15,288 bases of DNA from Candidatus Phycorickettsia trachydisci. GTDB lineage: Bacteria > Pseudomonadota > Alphaproteobacteria > Rickettsiales > Rickettsiaceae. The notes beneath the pieces are model-generated. The model did not search any database and was not told the origin of the DNA. It saw only the letters and a program-made list of their open reading frames with translations. Below, piece after piece: positions 1 to 6,269 of the stretch; within the stretch, counting starts at the first letter, position 1, and every line of letters starts with the position of its first letter. A program made the translations under genes and the position numbers. The DNA lies in contig CAMCJU010000007.1 in assembly GCA_945875085.1 (NCBI GenBank), positions 1 to 15,288 on the forward strand, in the 5' to 3' direction.

Positions 1-29
1 CTTTCAATTCTCTATTACAACCTAATTTA

Positions 30-137
30 CTATATCATGGCATTATTTTTGAATTTTTTTGTAATAGTCTCTTTTATAGCCGAATCATCGATTGCTCCAG
101 CCTCATTTGCAATCCTTGTTGCTGTATTGTTTTTCAT
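30..137 (-). CDS. Small hypothetical ORF (35 aa) behind the 589-aa gene
   Basis: I do not recognise this small ORF. An ATG at 137-135 (minus strand) opens 35 codons ending in TAG at 32-30. It lies five bases after the stop of the large upstream gene. An AGAGG Shine-Dalgarno-like sequence sits eight bases before the ATG, inside the last codons of that gene, so coupled translation is possible. The product is hydrophilic (start MKNNTATRIANEAG, end KKFKNNAMI), with no membrane segment and no Cys. It could instead be the original C-terminus of the 589-aa protein, separated by a frameshift near 150-160, because the two frames meet there. Real expression is uncertain. Confidence 0.35.
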   Translation of the reverse strand: MKNNTATRIANEAGAIDDSAIKETITKKFKNNAMI

Positions 138-142
138 ATTGA

Positions 143-1912
143 CTACCTCTGCAATATATTATTTTGGTTGGTTCTTTGCTGCGAATTTGCGCCCACAGCA
201 TGTTGTTGCCTGCCGTTATCTACCTTTATTATATTACTCATATCTAAATTTTTGAGCTCTCTCTCTAGTCTTTTGTTTGCAACGTCTTGAGAGGTGGTCA
301 AAAAATCCTTTAAGGCAACATTTCTTTCGGACTTATTATTTAGCGGACCGTCTTCAACCCTGTCGCTTTTCTCATCTACTGTCGCTTCAGTCGCCCATTT
401 TGATGCTCTTTCCCACGATTTGCTGATATCCTTAGCCTCCTCGATGCATTGTCTTACTCTATTCTTGCTTTCTTTATCGCTAAGTTCGCTTAAATTTTCC
501 AGAAGTTGATGGCCTTTTTCAAGGCCTAATAGGGGTATTTTTTTCTCTCGAGCAACATGAATTAATGCTTGTGTAGCTAATATCCTATCTGCTGAATCAG
601 TATTAGTGCCAGCTATCACTAAACCATCCTTATCTGCTAGAAATTTTTCCGCCCCTTGTTTGGCTTCGCCCCAAAGATCATCAATATTTTTTAGACTTTC
701 AGTGAAGTCTTTTTTGGATGACAGATTATCAAAAAATTTTTTCTCGTCTGCTGCATCGCCAAAAGTAACAGCATCGGCGTAGGACATGTCCTGAGCGTAT
801 TGAATTTTTTTATCTCTGTTAACTGCGTTTTCTGTTCTAAATAGTTGCTTCGATTGCTTTGAAAAAAATCGATCAAATTGGCTATAAGGGAGGGTTTCTG
901 ATTTGATTTCAAGATCTTGCATGGTTTGTATTTCTTGATTCTTCTCAAGATAACCGACAATAGCCATTTTGCTTACAGCGGCAAAACTTTGTGCTTCATA
1001 GCCTTCTTCTATAGCCCCTTTTATTGGCTCGAAAACATATTTTGTATTGGTTGTTGGATTGTGAGCCGTTGAATGGTAGGCCTTTTTGATCAAGTCTTTT
1101 TGCTCTTTTTTCTTCGTATTCTTATATTTAGCCTCTAAAGATCCGAACGTTTTATCTCTTGCGCGGGAATTTTGTTTTTTGAGTTTTGCGTTTGAAGATT
1201 CTTCCAATCTAGCTACTTTCTCTTGTAATTCCTTTTGTACTGCCTCATCAGCAAATTGCTTAATGTCTTTCTCTTTATTGCCTGATGTTGGCTTAATGCC
1301 TCCTATACTATTGCTATGTTTAATTGGAGATATAGGGTCAGTATTTTTAGCTTGCTTACCATCTTCTCCTACTTTATCGGCCTTTTGAAGCGCAGATTTT
1401 CCTGCGGCTATTATTTCCTTTTGGCGTTGTTGATGTTCGACCAGCCTCAAAAAACCTTTTATATCGACTTCAGAAGTATTTTTCATCAGTTGACCTTTGT
1501 GGTCTATTATATTTGAGTACACTGGAGCGCGTTTGTCTTCGTATGACAGCTTATTGTATTTCTCAATTCTGGCATCAATATCACGAAAATAATAATCATC
1601 CTTTTTCTTATCGAGCTGCTCAAGACATTCAACAAAGACCTTCCCCTTACGAGTACCCAGAATAGGTATGCCCATTTTTTTAGCCGCCTCAAAAAACTCT
1701 TTATACTTCAGAAGGTCGTTATTTTTATCCTGCTGTTTCTCAGGTGAGCTAAGAATAAGCGCATCGCATCCTTCTAATGCCTGCTGCGCTGTTATCTTAT
1801 TCTTTACCAAATCTTCAGAGTATTCTGTGATAATAGAATACTCCTCCTTCCTTAGTGTTATTTCTGATGATATTTCTGATATTATGTCCCCTAGTGTAAA
1901 TATCTTTGGCAT
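143..1912 (-). CDS. Large protein with two Cys-less amidotransferase/peptidase C26-like segments
   Basis: The 589-residue product is not one I can name. Residues 48-100 (CDALILSS..., then GIPILGTRKG at 81-90) and 428-475 (KDGLVIAG..., then IPLLGLEKGHQLL at 459-471) both resemble the DGLxLxGG...PILGICRGxQ core of gamma-glutamyl-GABA hydrolases (peptidase C26, class I glutamine amidotransferase fold). In both, the nucleophile Cys of GxCxG is replaced, by Arg88 in the first and Glu464 in the second, so neither should be catalytic. Residues 277-325 (STAHNP, then EEGYEA, then AIVGYLE) faintly recall the C26 His-containing distal half; this is weak. Residues 215-275 are charged, helical and probably coiled coil. 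There is no signal peptide or membrane segment, so the protein is cytosolic or exported by a signal-less route. The start is supported by AAGAG about ten bases upstream and a good promoter. No homologue is certain. Confidence 0.8.
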   Translation of the reverse strand: MPKIFTLGDIISEISSEITLRKEEYSIITEYSEDLVKNKITAQQALEGCDALILSSPEKQQDKNNDLLKYKEFFEAAKKMGIPILGTRKGKVFVECLEQLDKKKDDYYFRDIDARIEKYNKLSYEDKRAPVYSNIIDHKGQLMKNTSEVDIKGFLRLVEHQQRQKEIIAAGKSALQKADKVGEDGKQAKNTDPISPIKHSNSIGGIKPTSGNKEKDIKQFADEAVQKELQEKVARLEESSNAKLKKQNSRARDKTFGSLEAKYKNTKKKEQKDLIKKAYHSTAHNPTTNTKYVFEPIKGAIEEGYEAQSFAAVSKMAIVGYLEKNQEIQTMQDLEIKSETLPYSQFDRFFSKQSKQLFRTENAVNRDKKIQYAQDMSYADAVTFGDAADEKKFFDNLSSKKDFTESLKNIDDLWGEAKQGAEKFLADKDGLVIAGTNTDSADRILATQALIHVAREKKIPLLGLEKGHQLLENLSELSDKESKNRVRQCIEEAKDISKSWERASKWATEATVDEKSDRVEDGPLNNKSERNVALKDFLTTSQDVANKRLERELKNLDMSNIIKVDNGRQQHAVGANSQQRTNQNNILQR

Positions 1913-1935
1913 ACATTGATACTCTTTTATTTTTA

Positions 1936-1964
1936 ATTAAAGCACTATCTTTGTAAAATCGCAA
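1936..1964 (-). promoter_or_regulatory. Sigma70-type promoter for the 589-aa gene
   Basis: Reading the minus strand, a -35 box TTGCGA (1964-1959) is followed by 17 bases and a -10 box TTTAAT (1941-1936). This puts the transcript start near 1929, with a leader of about 17 bases that contains the AAGAG ribosome site. Match to consensus is 4/6 and 5/6 with ideal spacing; expression itself is inferred. Confidence 0.5.
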
Positions 1965-2015
1965 TATACATAAAGAATATTGATAATAAAAATATACTAA
2001 TGTTACTTAAATGGC

Positions 2016-2052
2016 GCTTTTGCCTTGTAGTTAAGATATCTTCAGCAAAAGC
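2016..2052. repeat. 8-bp inverted repeat hairpin with nested palindrome
   Basis: GCTTTTGC (2016-2023) pairs perfectly with GCAAAAGC (2045-2052) across a 21-base loop. The loop contains the ten-base perfect palindrome AAGATATCTT (2033-2042). It lies in the divergent intergenic region between the 589-aa gene and the transporter, upstream of both candidate promoters. No T-run follows on either strand, so it does not look like an intrinsic terminator. A protein-binding site or mRNA/DNA hairpin is possible. Confidence 0.4.
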
Positions 2053-2068
2053 CTTCAAAGAGATATTT

Positions 2069-2108
2069 TCACAGAAACTTTGTCAAATCAGAGAATCTGT
2101 GATACCAT
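2069..2108 (+). promoter_or_regulatory. Promoter of the MFS gene with flanking inverted repeat
   Basis: TTGTCA (2080-2085, 5/6 to the -35 consensus), a 17-base spacer and TACCAT (2103-2108, 4/6 to -10) predict a start near 2115 and a leader of about 60 bases. A 7-bp inverted repeat, TCACAGA (2069-2075) and TCTGTGA (2096-2102), brackets the -35 box and abuts the -10 box. That placement would let a dimeric regulator act as an operator-bound repressor. The promoter is fairly well supported; the operator is inference. Confidence 0.45.
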
Positions 2109-2175
2109 TTCCTTAAAAACATATAGACAAAACCATATTACTACGCCATAAATCCTAAATTTTTTTTCAGCACTA

Positions 2176-3414
2176 ATGTCAACAAACTCAAGTTATTTAA
2201 ATAAGCCGATTTTGCCCATATTAGTTACCTTGCTTTGCACTATCTCGCATTACTATAACTATGCGTCTTTTGGCTTGATGGCAGATTTTTTAGCCGAGGA
2301 GTTCTTTCCAGAAACAAAATTTGGGATCGTCTATTTATTCATTGCTTTGGGTCTTGCGGTATTAGTTCGCCCACTTGCCTCGATCATATTTGGCACAATA
2401 GGCGACGTAGAGGGCAGATCAAAAGCGTTAAAATTAACCTGCTTTTTCTCAAGCATTGCAATGATTCTAGTGTCGTTAATACCGTCATTTGAAAAAATCG
2501 GCTATGGAGCTGTGGCAACTTTAGTCATTAGCAGAGTGTTAGTACTTGCAAGTCTAACTGGCCAAACCGATGGCATCAGGATTTACATGAGCGAGCAATT
2601 TCGCTCTTCAAATATGAACTTTGCCAACGCCTTGGTTTCTTGCGCTACGCAAATTGGCGTTTTGCTCGCCGCATTAGTAATTTTTCTTACCAAAAAGCAT
2701 TCTCTGCCTTTAAGGGTTGTTTTTGCATTTGGGGCCGCTCTATGCTTACTGGCAGTGCTATCTAGAAGCTTAATTTGCGAATCAAAAGAGTTTGCAAGTA
2801 ATAAAACTAGAGTCTTGATCAAGGATTTTTTGCATAACAACTGGGGCATTTTACTTATTGCGGCTTTAATTAATGGTTGCATCGGTGGGATATATACTTT
2901 TTTTGTTATTTTTATGAGTAGCTATGCTGATAACATAGTAATTCTTGGTGCGCGCTGCTGGCTAATACCAGTTAGTATTGCGCTTTATGGCGCCGGGGCT
3001 TTGATTTCAGGATATATCGCAGATAGGATTTGTTTTTTTTATCAAGCTCTTATAGCCCTTAGCGCTGCTTGTCTGCTATGTGCAGTATGCATGATAGAAA
3101 TTTATGTTAATTCCAGTATAAACCCTGTGCTTCTTCAGCTTCAGATGATACTGTTTCCATTTTATGCCATACCCATGCAGATATACTTGAAGAACTTTCT
3201 ACCTATTAGCGTGAGATATAGAGCATTTAGCCTGTGTCATTCCTTAGGCTCGATACTCATATCAGCGCCAACGCCAATTATTGCTAGTTTTATCTGGATA
3301 AAAACAGGAGTATCTTGGCTGAATTTTTCTTATCCTTTAATGCTATTTGCAATGCTCATTTCGTGCCTTTGCATCCTTGCGCTAAAAGAGCATAAATCAT
3401 TAAAAAAATCTTAG
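2176..3414 (+). CDS. MFS transporter, ProP/metabolite:H+ symporter-like
   Basis: This 412-residue, very hydrophobic protein has about twelve predicted membrane segments and is a cytoplasmic-membrane secondary transporter of the major facilitator superfamily. The loop between TM2 and TM3 carries GDVEGRSKAL (residues 76-85), the MFS motif A (GDxxGR). Residues 129-140, GQTDGIRIYMSE, match the Gly-rich TM4 region with following Glu typical of the metabolite:H+ symporter (proline/betaine, ProP) subgroup, which is expanded in Rickettsiales. Length is near the family norm with no truncation. It stands alone, with its own promoter upstream and a 52-base AT-rich gap before the terminase gene. No clear Shine-Dalgarno precedes the ATG. 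The substrate cannot be read from sequence; proline, betaine or a host metabolite are possibilities. Confidence 0.85.
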   Translation: MSTNSSYLNKPILPILVTLLCTISHYYNYASFGLMADFLAEEFFPETKFGIVYLFIALGLAVLVRPLASIIFGTIGDVEGRSKALKLTCFFSSIAMILVSLIPSFEKIGYGAVATLVISRVLVLASLTGQTDGIRIYMSEQFRSSNMNFANALVSCATQIGVLLAALVIFLTKKHSLPLRVVFAFGAALCLLAVLSRSLICESKEFASNKTRVLIKDFLHNNWGILLIAALINGCIGGIYTFFVIFMSSYADNIVILGARCWLIPVSIALYGAGALISGYIADRICFFYQALIALSAACLLCAVCMIEIYVNSSINPVLLQLQMILFPFYAIPMQIYLKNFLPISVRYRAFSLCHSLGSILISAPTPIIASFIWIKTGVSWLNFSYPLMLFAMLISCLCILALKEHKSLKKS

Positions 3415-3466
3415 TCACCTAATAACTTAGTATTACAATAATTATAAATATTTTGTAATTATTAAT

Positions 3467-4867
3467 ATGAATCAAAAATTATTGCTAAAAGCAATTTTAC
3501 GATATGATTTTAAGAGCTTCATATTTAAGGTATTTGACACAATTAATCCTGGCATAAAATTTAATAACTCTTGGTACATTAATCTTGTTGCCGATTATTT
3601 GGAAAATTTAATTACTAATAAAGCACGCAAAAGACTCATTATCAACATCCCTCCTAGATGCTTAAAATCGATAAGTATTAGCGTAGCATGGCCTGCTTGG
3701 ATTTTAGGACTTGCCCCTGATAAGCGCATTATGGTTGTGAGTTATTCTGAGCATTTAAGCATTAAGCACTCCCTTGATTGCAGGGCCGTGATGCAAAGCC
3801 AGTGGTATCAAGAATTATTTCCTGGAACGATAATCTCCAGCAGCTGCAATAAAAAAAACAAGTATATGACTACTAAATTTGGCTTTAGGATGTCGGCTTC
3901 TGTTGGCGGATCTATTACTGGAGAGGGTGCTGACGTCCTGATTTTGGACGATCCCCATAATCCAGTGCACATCATGTCGGAAAAACTTCGCCTCAAGACT
4001 ATAAATTGGTTTGAGCAAACTTTTGTTAGTAGGCTGAACGATCAACAAGAAGGCTCAATAGTAGTAGCAATGCAAAGATTGCACTGTTTGGATCTGTCCG
4101 GATACTTAGCAAGAAAAATGTGCTGGGACTTGTTGAGGATACCGGCAATTTGCGATAATGATCAAATTTTTAATTCCGGGAAAAATATTTATCATTTTAA
4201 GCAAGGAGATTCTATCGATTGCCATAGACTGCCGATAAAAGTTTTGGCACATATTCGTCGCCAAACTGGAGATGCTAATTTCAAAGCGCAGTACTGGCAA
4301 GATCCTGATGACATAAATCAAGGCATTTTAAAGCTTGCAGAGATTAAATTCTATGACAATATGCCCTTATTTGAGGCAATTTATCAAAGTTGGGATACTG
4401 CAATTAAAATAAGCGCCTTATCTGATTACTCAGTGTGCACAACTTGGGGGGTGTATCAATCAAGGTATTATATGATAGATTTTTTATGCCAGAAACTTGA
4501 GTATTCCTACTTAAAAGATAGCGTTTTAGGACTTGCAAAAAAATGGCTACCAGACATTATTTTAATCGAAGACAAGGCAAGTGGGCAGTCATTGATACAG
4601 GATTTAAAGCTCGAAAAGGTCTATAACATCATTCCACAAAAGCCAAAAGTTGACAAAATCACAAGATTTGCCCTCGTGATACCTTTTTTTACCCTCGAGC
4701 AGGTCTTCCTGCCCAGTCAAAGCGTATGGACAAATCAGGTTGTACAGCAAATTACTACTTTTCCATATGCCAAAAATGATGATATAGTTGACTCTATAAG
4801 TCAGTTTTTAAATTATATAAAAGCCACCAATAATAATTGCAAAAATCCAAGAATCAGAGGTTTTTAA
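3467..4867 (+). CDS. terL: Phage/GTA-type terminase large subunit
   Basis: This 466-residue protein looks like a complete terminase large subunit, the ATPase-nuclease that packages DNA into phage or gene-transfer-agent heads. The ATPase half has a Walker A-like PPRCLKS (62-68; many alphaproteobacterial terminases show PPRxxKS here), Walker B VLILDD (157-162) and a coupling segment AMQRLH (201-206). The RNase H-like nuclease half has Asp310 in SWDTA, Glu368/Asp369 in IEDKASGQ, and Asp438, Asp439 and Asp442 in NDDIVDS, so the acidic metal ligands appear intact. No portal, capsid or small-terminase gene is beside it. It ends in a TAATG overlap with the ruvX gene. It may be a domesticated GTA gene or a prophage relic under selection. 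Family assignment is firm; function in packaging is inferred. Confidence 0.88.
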   Translation: MNQKLLLKAILRYDFKSFIFKVFDTINPGIKFNNSWYINLVADYLENLITNKARKRLIINIPPRCLKSISISVAWPAWILGLAPDKRIMVVSYSEHLSIKHSLDCRAVMQSQWYQELFPGTIISSSCNKKNKYMTTKFGFRMSASVGGSITGEGADVLILDDPHNPVHIMSEKLRLKTINWFEQTFVSRLNDQQEGSIVVAMQRLHCLDLSGYLARKMCWDLLRIPAICDNDQIFNSGKNIYHFKQGDSIDCHRLPIKVLAHIRRQTGDANFKAQYWQDPDDINQGILKLAEIKFYDNMPLFEAIYQSWDTAIKISALSDYSVCTTWGVYQSRYYMIDFLCQKLEYSYLKDSVLGLAKKWLPDIILIEDKASGQSLIQDLKLEKVYNIIPQKPKVDKITRFALVIPFFTLEQVFLPSQSVWTNQVVQQITTFPYAKNDDIVDSISQFLNYIKATNNNCKNPRIRGF

Positions 4868-5331
4868 TGATTACTAAAAATATAGCCGATTTGCATAAAT
4901 CAGGGGCGCTGAAAAAAGCCCTTAGCGTTGACTATGGCTTAAAAAAAACCGGCATTGCCATTACGGATAAAGACTTGAGCATGAGTCTGCCGTTATGCAC
5001 ACTTAACATCAAGAATCCGGCGCTGCTAATCGATAATATAAAAATACTAACTAGCCAGTATGAAGTTTTTCTGCTTGTTTTAGGCGTTCCTGATCAGGAC
5101 TATTATGACGGGCGATTATATTTGAATTTTGCCAATCAACTTTACGCCAAGCTTTTGTTGCCTATTTATTTGCAAGACGAATCCTATACTTCGAAGATGG
5201 CTAACAATTTGCTCTTAGATACCGGCTTTAACAAACGCAAACGCGCTGGTCTGGGCGATCAGGTTGCTGCCAAGTTAATTTTAGATGAGTTCCTGGATAA
5301 ATTACAGAATTTCCAAAAACGCATCCCCTAA
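4867..5331 (+). CDS. ruvX: RuvX/YqgF RNase H-like nuclease (putative pre-16S rRNA nuclease)
   Basis: The product is a YqgF/RuvX-family protein of about 154 residues, usual for the family. The family is annotated as putative Holliday junction resolvase and is now linked to 16S rRNA 5'-end maturation. Conserved acidic residues are present: Asp22 in SVDYG, Glu105 in QDESYTS (canonical DERxT) and Asp131 in GLGDQVAAKLIL. The strand LLVLGVPDQDYYDG (69-82) matches the family's VVGLPxxxDG. I chose the ATG at 4867 over an in-frame ATG at 4837. It sits six bases after AGAGG (4856-4860), overlaps the terminase stop as TAATG, and puts the VDYG motif at the normal distance from the N-terminus. Expression is therefore probably coupled to the terminase gene. 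The Arg usual in DERxT is Ser here. Confidence 0.88.
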   Translation: MITKNIADLHKSGALKKALSVDYGLKKTGIAITDKDLSMSLPLCTLNIKNPALLIDNIKILTSQYEVFLLVLGVPDQDYYDGRLYLNFANQLYAKLLLPIYLQDESYTSKMANNLLLDTGFNKRKRAGLGDQVAAKLILDEFLDKLQNFQKRIP

Positions 5332-5337
5332 AAATCG

Positions 5338-5377
5338 CAAGCTTGAAGTTACAAGCCTGAAATTGCAAACCTGAAAG
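5338..5377. repeat. Imperfect 14-bp tandem repeat, about 2.9 copies
   Basis: Three adjacent units follow the ruvX stop: CAAGCTTGAAGTTA (5338-5351), CAAGCCTGAAATTG (5352-5365) and CAAACCTGAAAG (5366-5377). The core is CAARCYTGAA. The last unit runs into the palindrome AAAGATCTTT (5374-5383). It lies upstream of the rpsD promoter candidate. Function is unknown; slippage-derived spacer DNA or direct operator repeats are both possible. Confidence 0.55.
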
Positions 5378-5404
5378 ATCTTTAAATAAGACTAAAAAAT
5401 GATC

Positions 5405-5433
5405 TTGCTTTGGCTGCTGATTTAGTATAGTAT
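5405..5433 (+). promoter_or_regulatory. Candidate promoter for rpsD
   Basis: TTGCTT (5405-5410), 17 bases, then TAGTAT (5428-5433). An overlapping TATAGT (5426-5431) is a better -10 box but leaves only 15 bases of spacing. The leader to the rpsD ATG would be about 75 bases, long enough for S4 autoregulatory structure, though no clear structure was identified by eye. Confidence 0.35.
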
Positions 5434-5515
5434 TTTTATGGTAGATGATATTGAAATTTGATATTTTAAATAATCAAAGAAAAAGCTTAAAACAAAACTT
5501 GAAATACAAAAACTA

Positions 5516-6136
5516 ATGACCAGAATTCTTAGAGCAAAATATAAAGCGAGCCGCAAGCTCAGATGTAGTATATGGGATAGTCATAAGGATCCTTATGTAA
5601 AAAGAAACTACGGCCCTGGAGAGCATGGAGCTGCAAAAAATCCAAAATCGTCAGATTATGGCGTTCACTTACGCGCCAAACAGCGCCTAAAAGCTCATTA
5701 CGGCAGAATAAATGAAAGGCAATTTCGCAATCTGTTTGATACTGCCCATAAAATGAAAGGCAACTCTGGTATGAATTTCATAGCTTTGCTAGAAAGTAGG
5801 CTAGATGCTATTGTTTATCGCCTAAATCTTGCTCCGACCATTTTTGCAGCAAGGCAAATAGTGTCGCATAAACATATTAAGGTTAATGGCAAAATAGCCA
5901 ATATTCCCAGCATGAGACTTAAGGCAGGCGACGTTGTTCAAGTGCATGAGGATTCAAAGCAAATTGCACTTATTACAGAAGGTGCCTCAAAAGTCAAAAG
6001 AGCAGTTCCTGACTATTTAAGCTTAGATGCCGATGCTTTAAGTGGCACTTTGGTAAAAAAGCCTGACGATGTTGCCTCTGTTCCTTACCCATTTGACCCT
6101 GATGTTAACTTGATTGTTGAGCTTTACGCTAGATAA
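5516..6136 (+). CDS. rpsD: 30S ribosomal protein S4
   Basis: The 206-residue product is ribosomal protein S4 (uS4), a primary 16S rRNA binder that nucleates assembly of the 30S body. Conserved segments include NYGPGEHG (31-38), SDYGVHLRAKQRLKAHYG (46-63) and the S4 RNA-binding domain from about 94 to 150 (ESRLDAIVYRLNLAPT, then HIKVNGK). The C-terminus (VPYPFDPDVNLIVELYAR) is typical. Only one Cys occurs near the N-terminus, so this is the zinc-free form. As in many alphaproteobacteria, the gene stands outside the large ribosomal operons. It has its own upstream region of 184 bases with a repeat and promoter candidate. No strong Shine-Dalgarno is seen before the ATG. Confidence 0.97.
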   Translation: MTRILRAKYKASRKLRCSIWDSHKDPYVKRNYGPGEHGAAKNPKSSDYGVHLRAKQRLKAHYGRINERQFRNLFDTAHKMKGNSGMNFIALLESRLDAIVYRLNLAPTIFAARQIVSHKHIKVNGKIANIPSMRLKAGDVVQVHEDSKQIALITEGASKVKRAVPDYLSLDADALSGTLVKKPDDVASVPYPFDPDVNLIVELYAR

Positions 6137-6211
6137 GGTATTGTATACTTTTCTTGGCTTGCGTTATATCTTTTATTCGTATAAGTTCTATTTGTATCAG
6201 TAGAAGCTATG

Positions 6212-6240
6212 TTGATGTGAGCCAAGGCGATAAATTAAAT
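6212..6240 (+). promoter_or_regulatory. Candidate promoter for the murD group
   Basis: TTGATG (6212-6217), 17 bases and TTAAAT (6235-6240) give a plausible sigma70 promoter in the 133-base gap between rpsD and murD. The predicted start is near 6247, so the leader would carry the AAAGGG ribosome site (6253-6258). Read-through from rpsD cannot be excluded. Confidence 0.33.
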
Positions 6241-6269
6241 TATATAGATAGCAAAGGGCGGCGTTTTTT

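Noticed and set aside
1086..1388. Plus-strand open frame of about 100 codons inside the 589-aa gene
   Set aside because: It is antisense to a convincing coding frame, its composition (Phe/Ser/Leu-rich) is what a reverse-strand shadow gives, and it has no ribosome site.
3432..3459. ATTACAA...TTGTAAT hairpin as a terminator after the transporter gene
   Set aside because: The stem is seven AT-dominated pairs with a 14-base loop and no T-run; in such AT-rich DNA this is weak evidence.
3658..3670. Terminase as an inactive pseudogene because Walker A reads PPRCLKS
   Set aside because: Many alphaproteobacterial terminases carry PPRxxKS without the second Gly; the Walker B and nuclease acids are intact.
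4837..4866. In-frame upstream ATG as the ruvX start
   Set aside because: It would add ten residues inside the terminase gene, lacks a ribosome site and departs from the family's usual N-terminus; the ATG at 4867 has AGAGG at ideal spacing.
3467..4867. Reading the terminase region as a resident prophage
   Set aside because: No capsid, portal, tail, integrase or lysis gene is adjacent; both sides are ordinary chromosomal genes.
5338..5377. Short repeats after ruvX as a CRISPR array
   Set aside because: Units are 14 bases, directly adjacent with no spacers and degenerate; no cas genes are nearby.
6153..6226. CTTGGCT...AGCCAAG pairing as a structured RNA between rpsD and murD
   Set aside because: Only one 7-bp pairing across a 60-base loop; no further supporting stems were seen.
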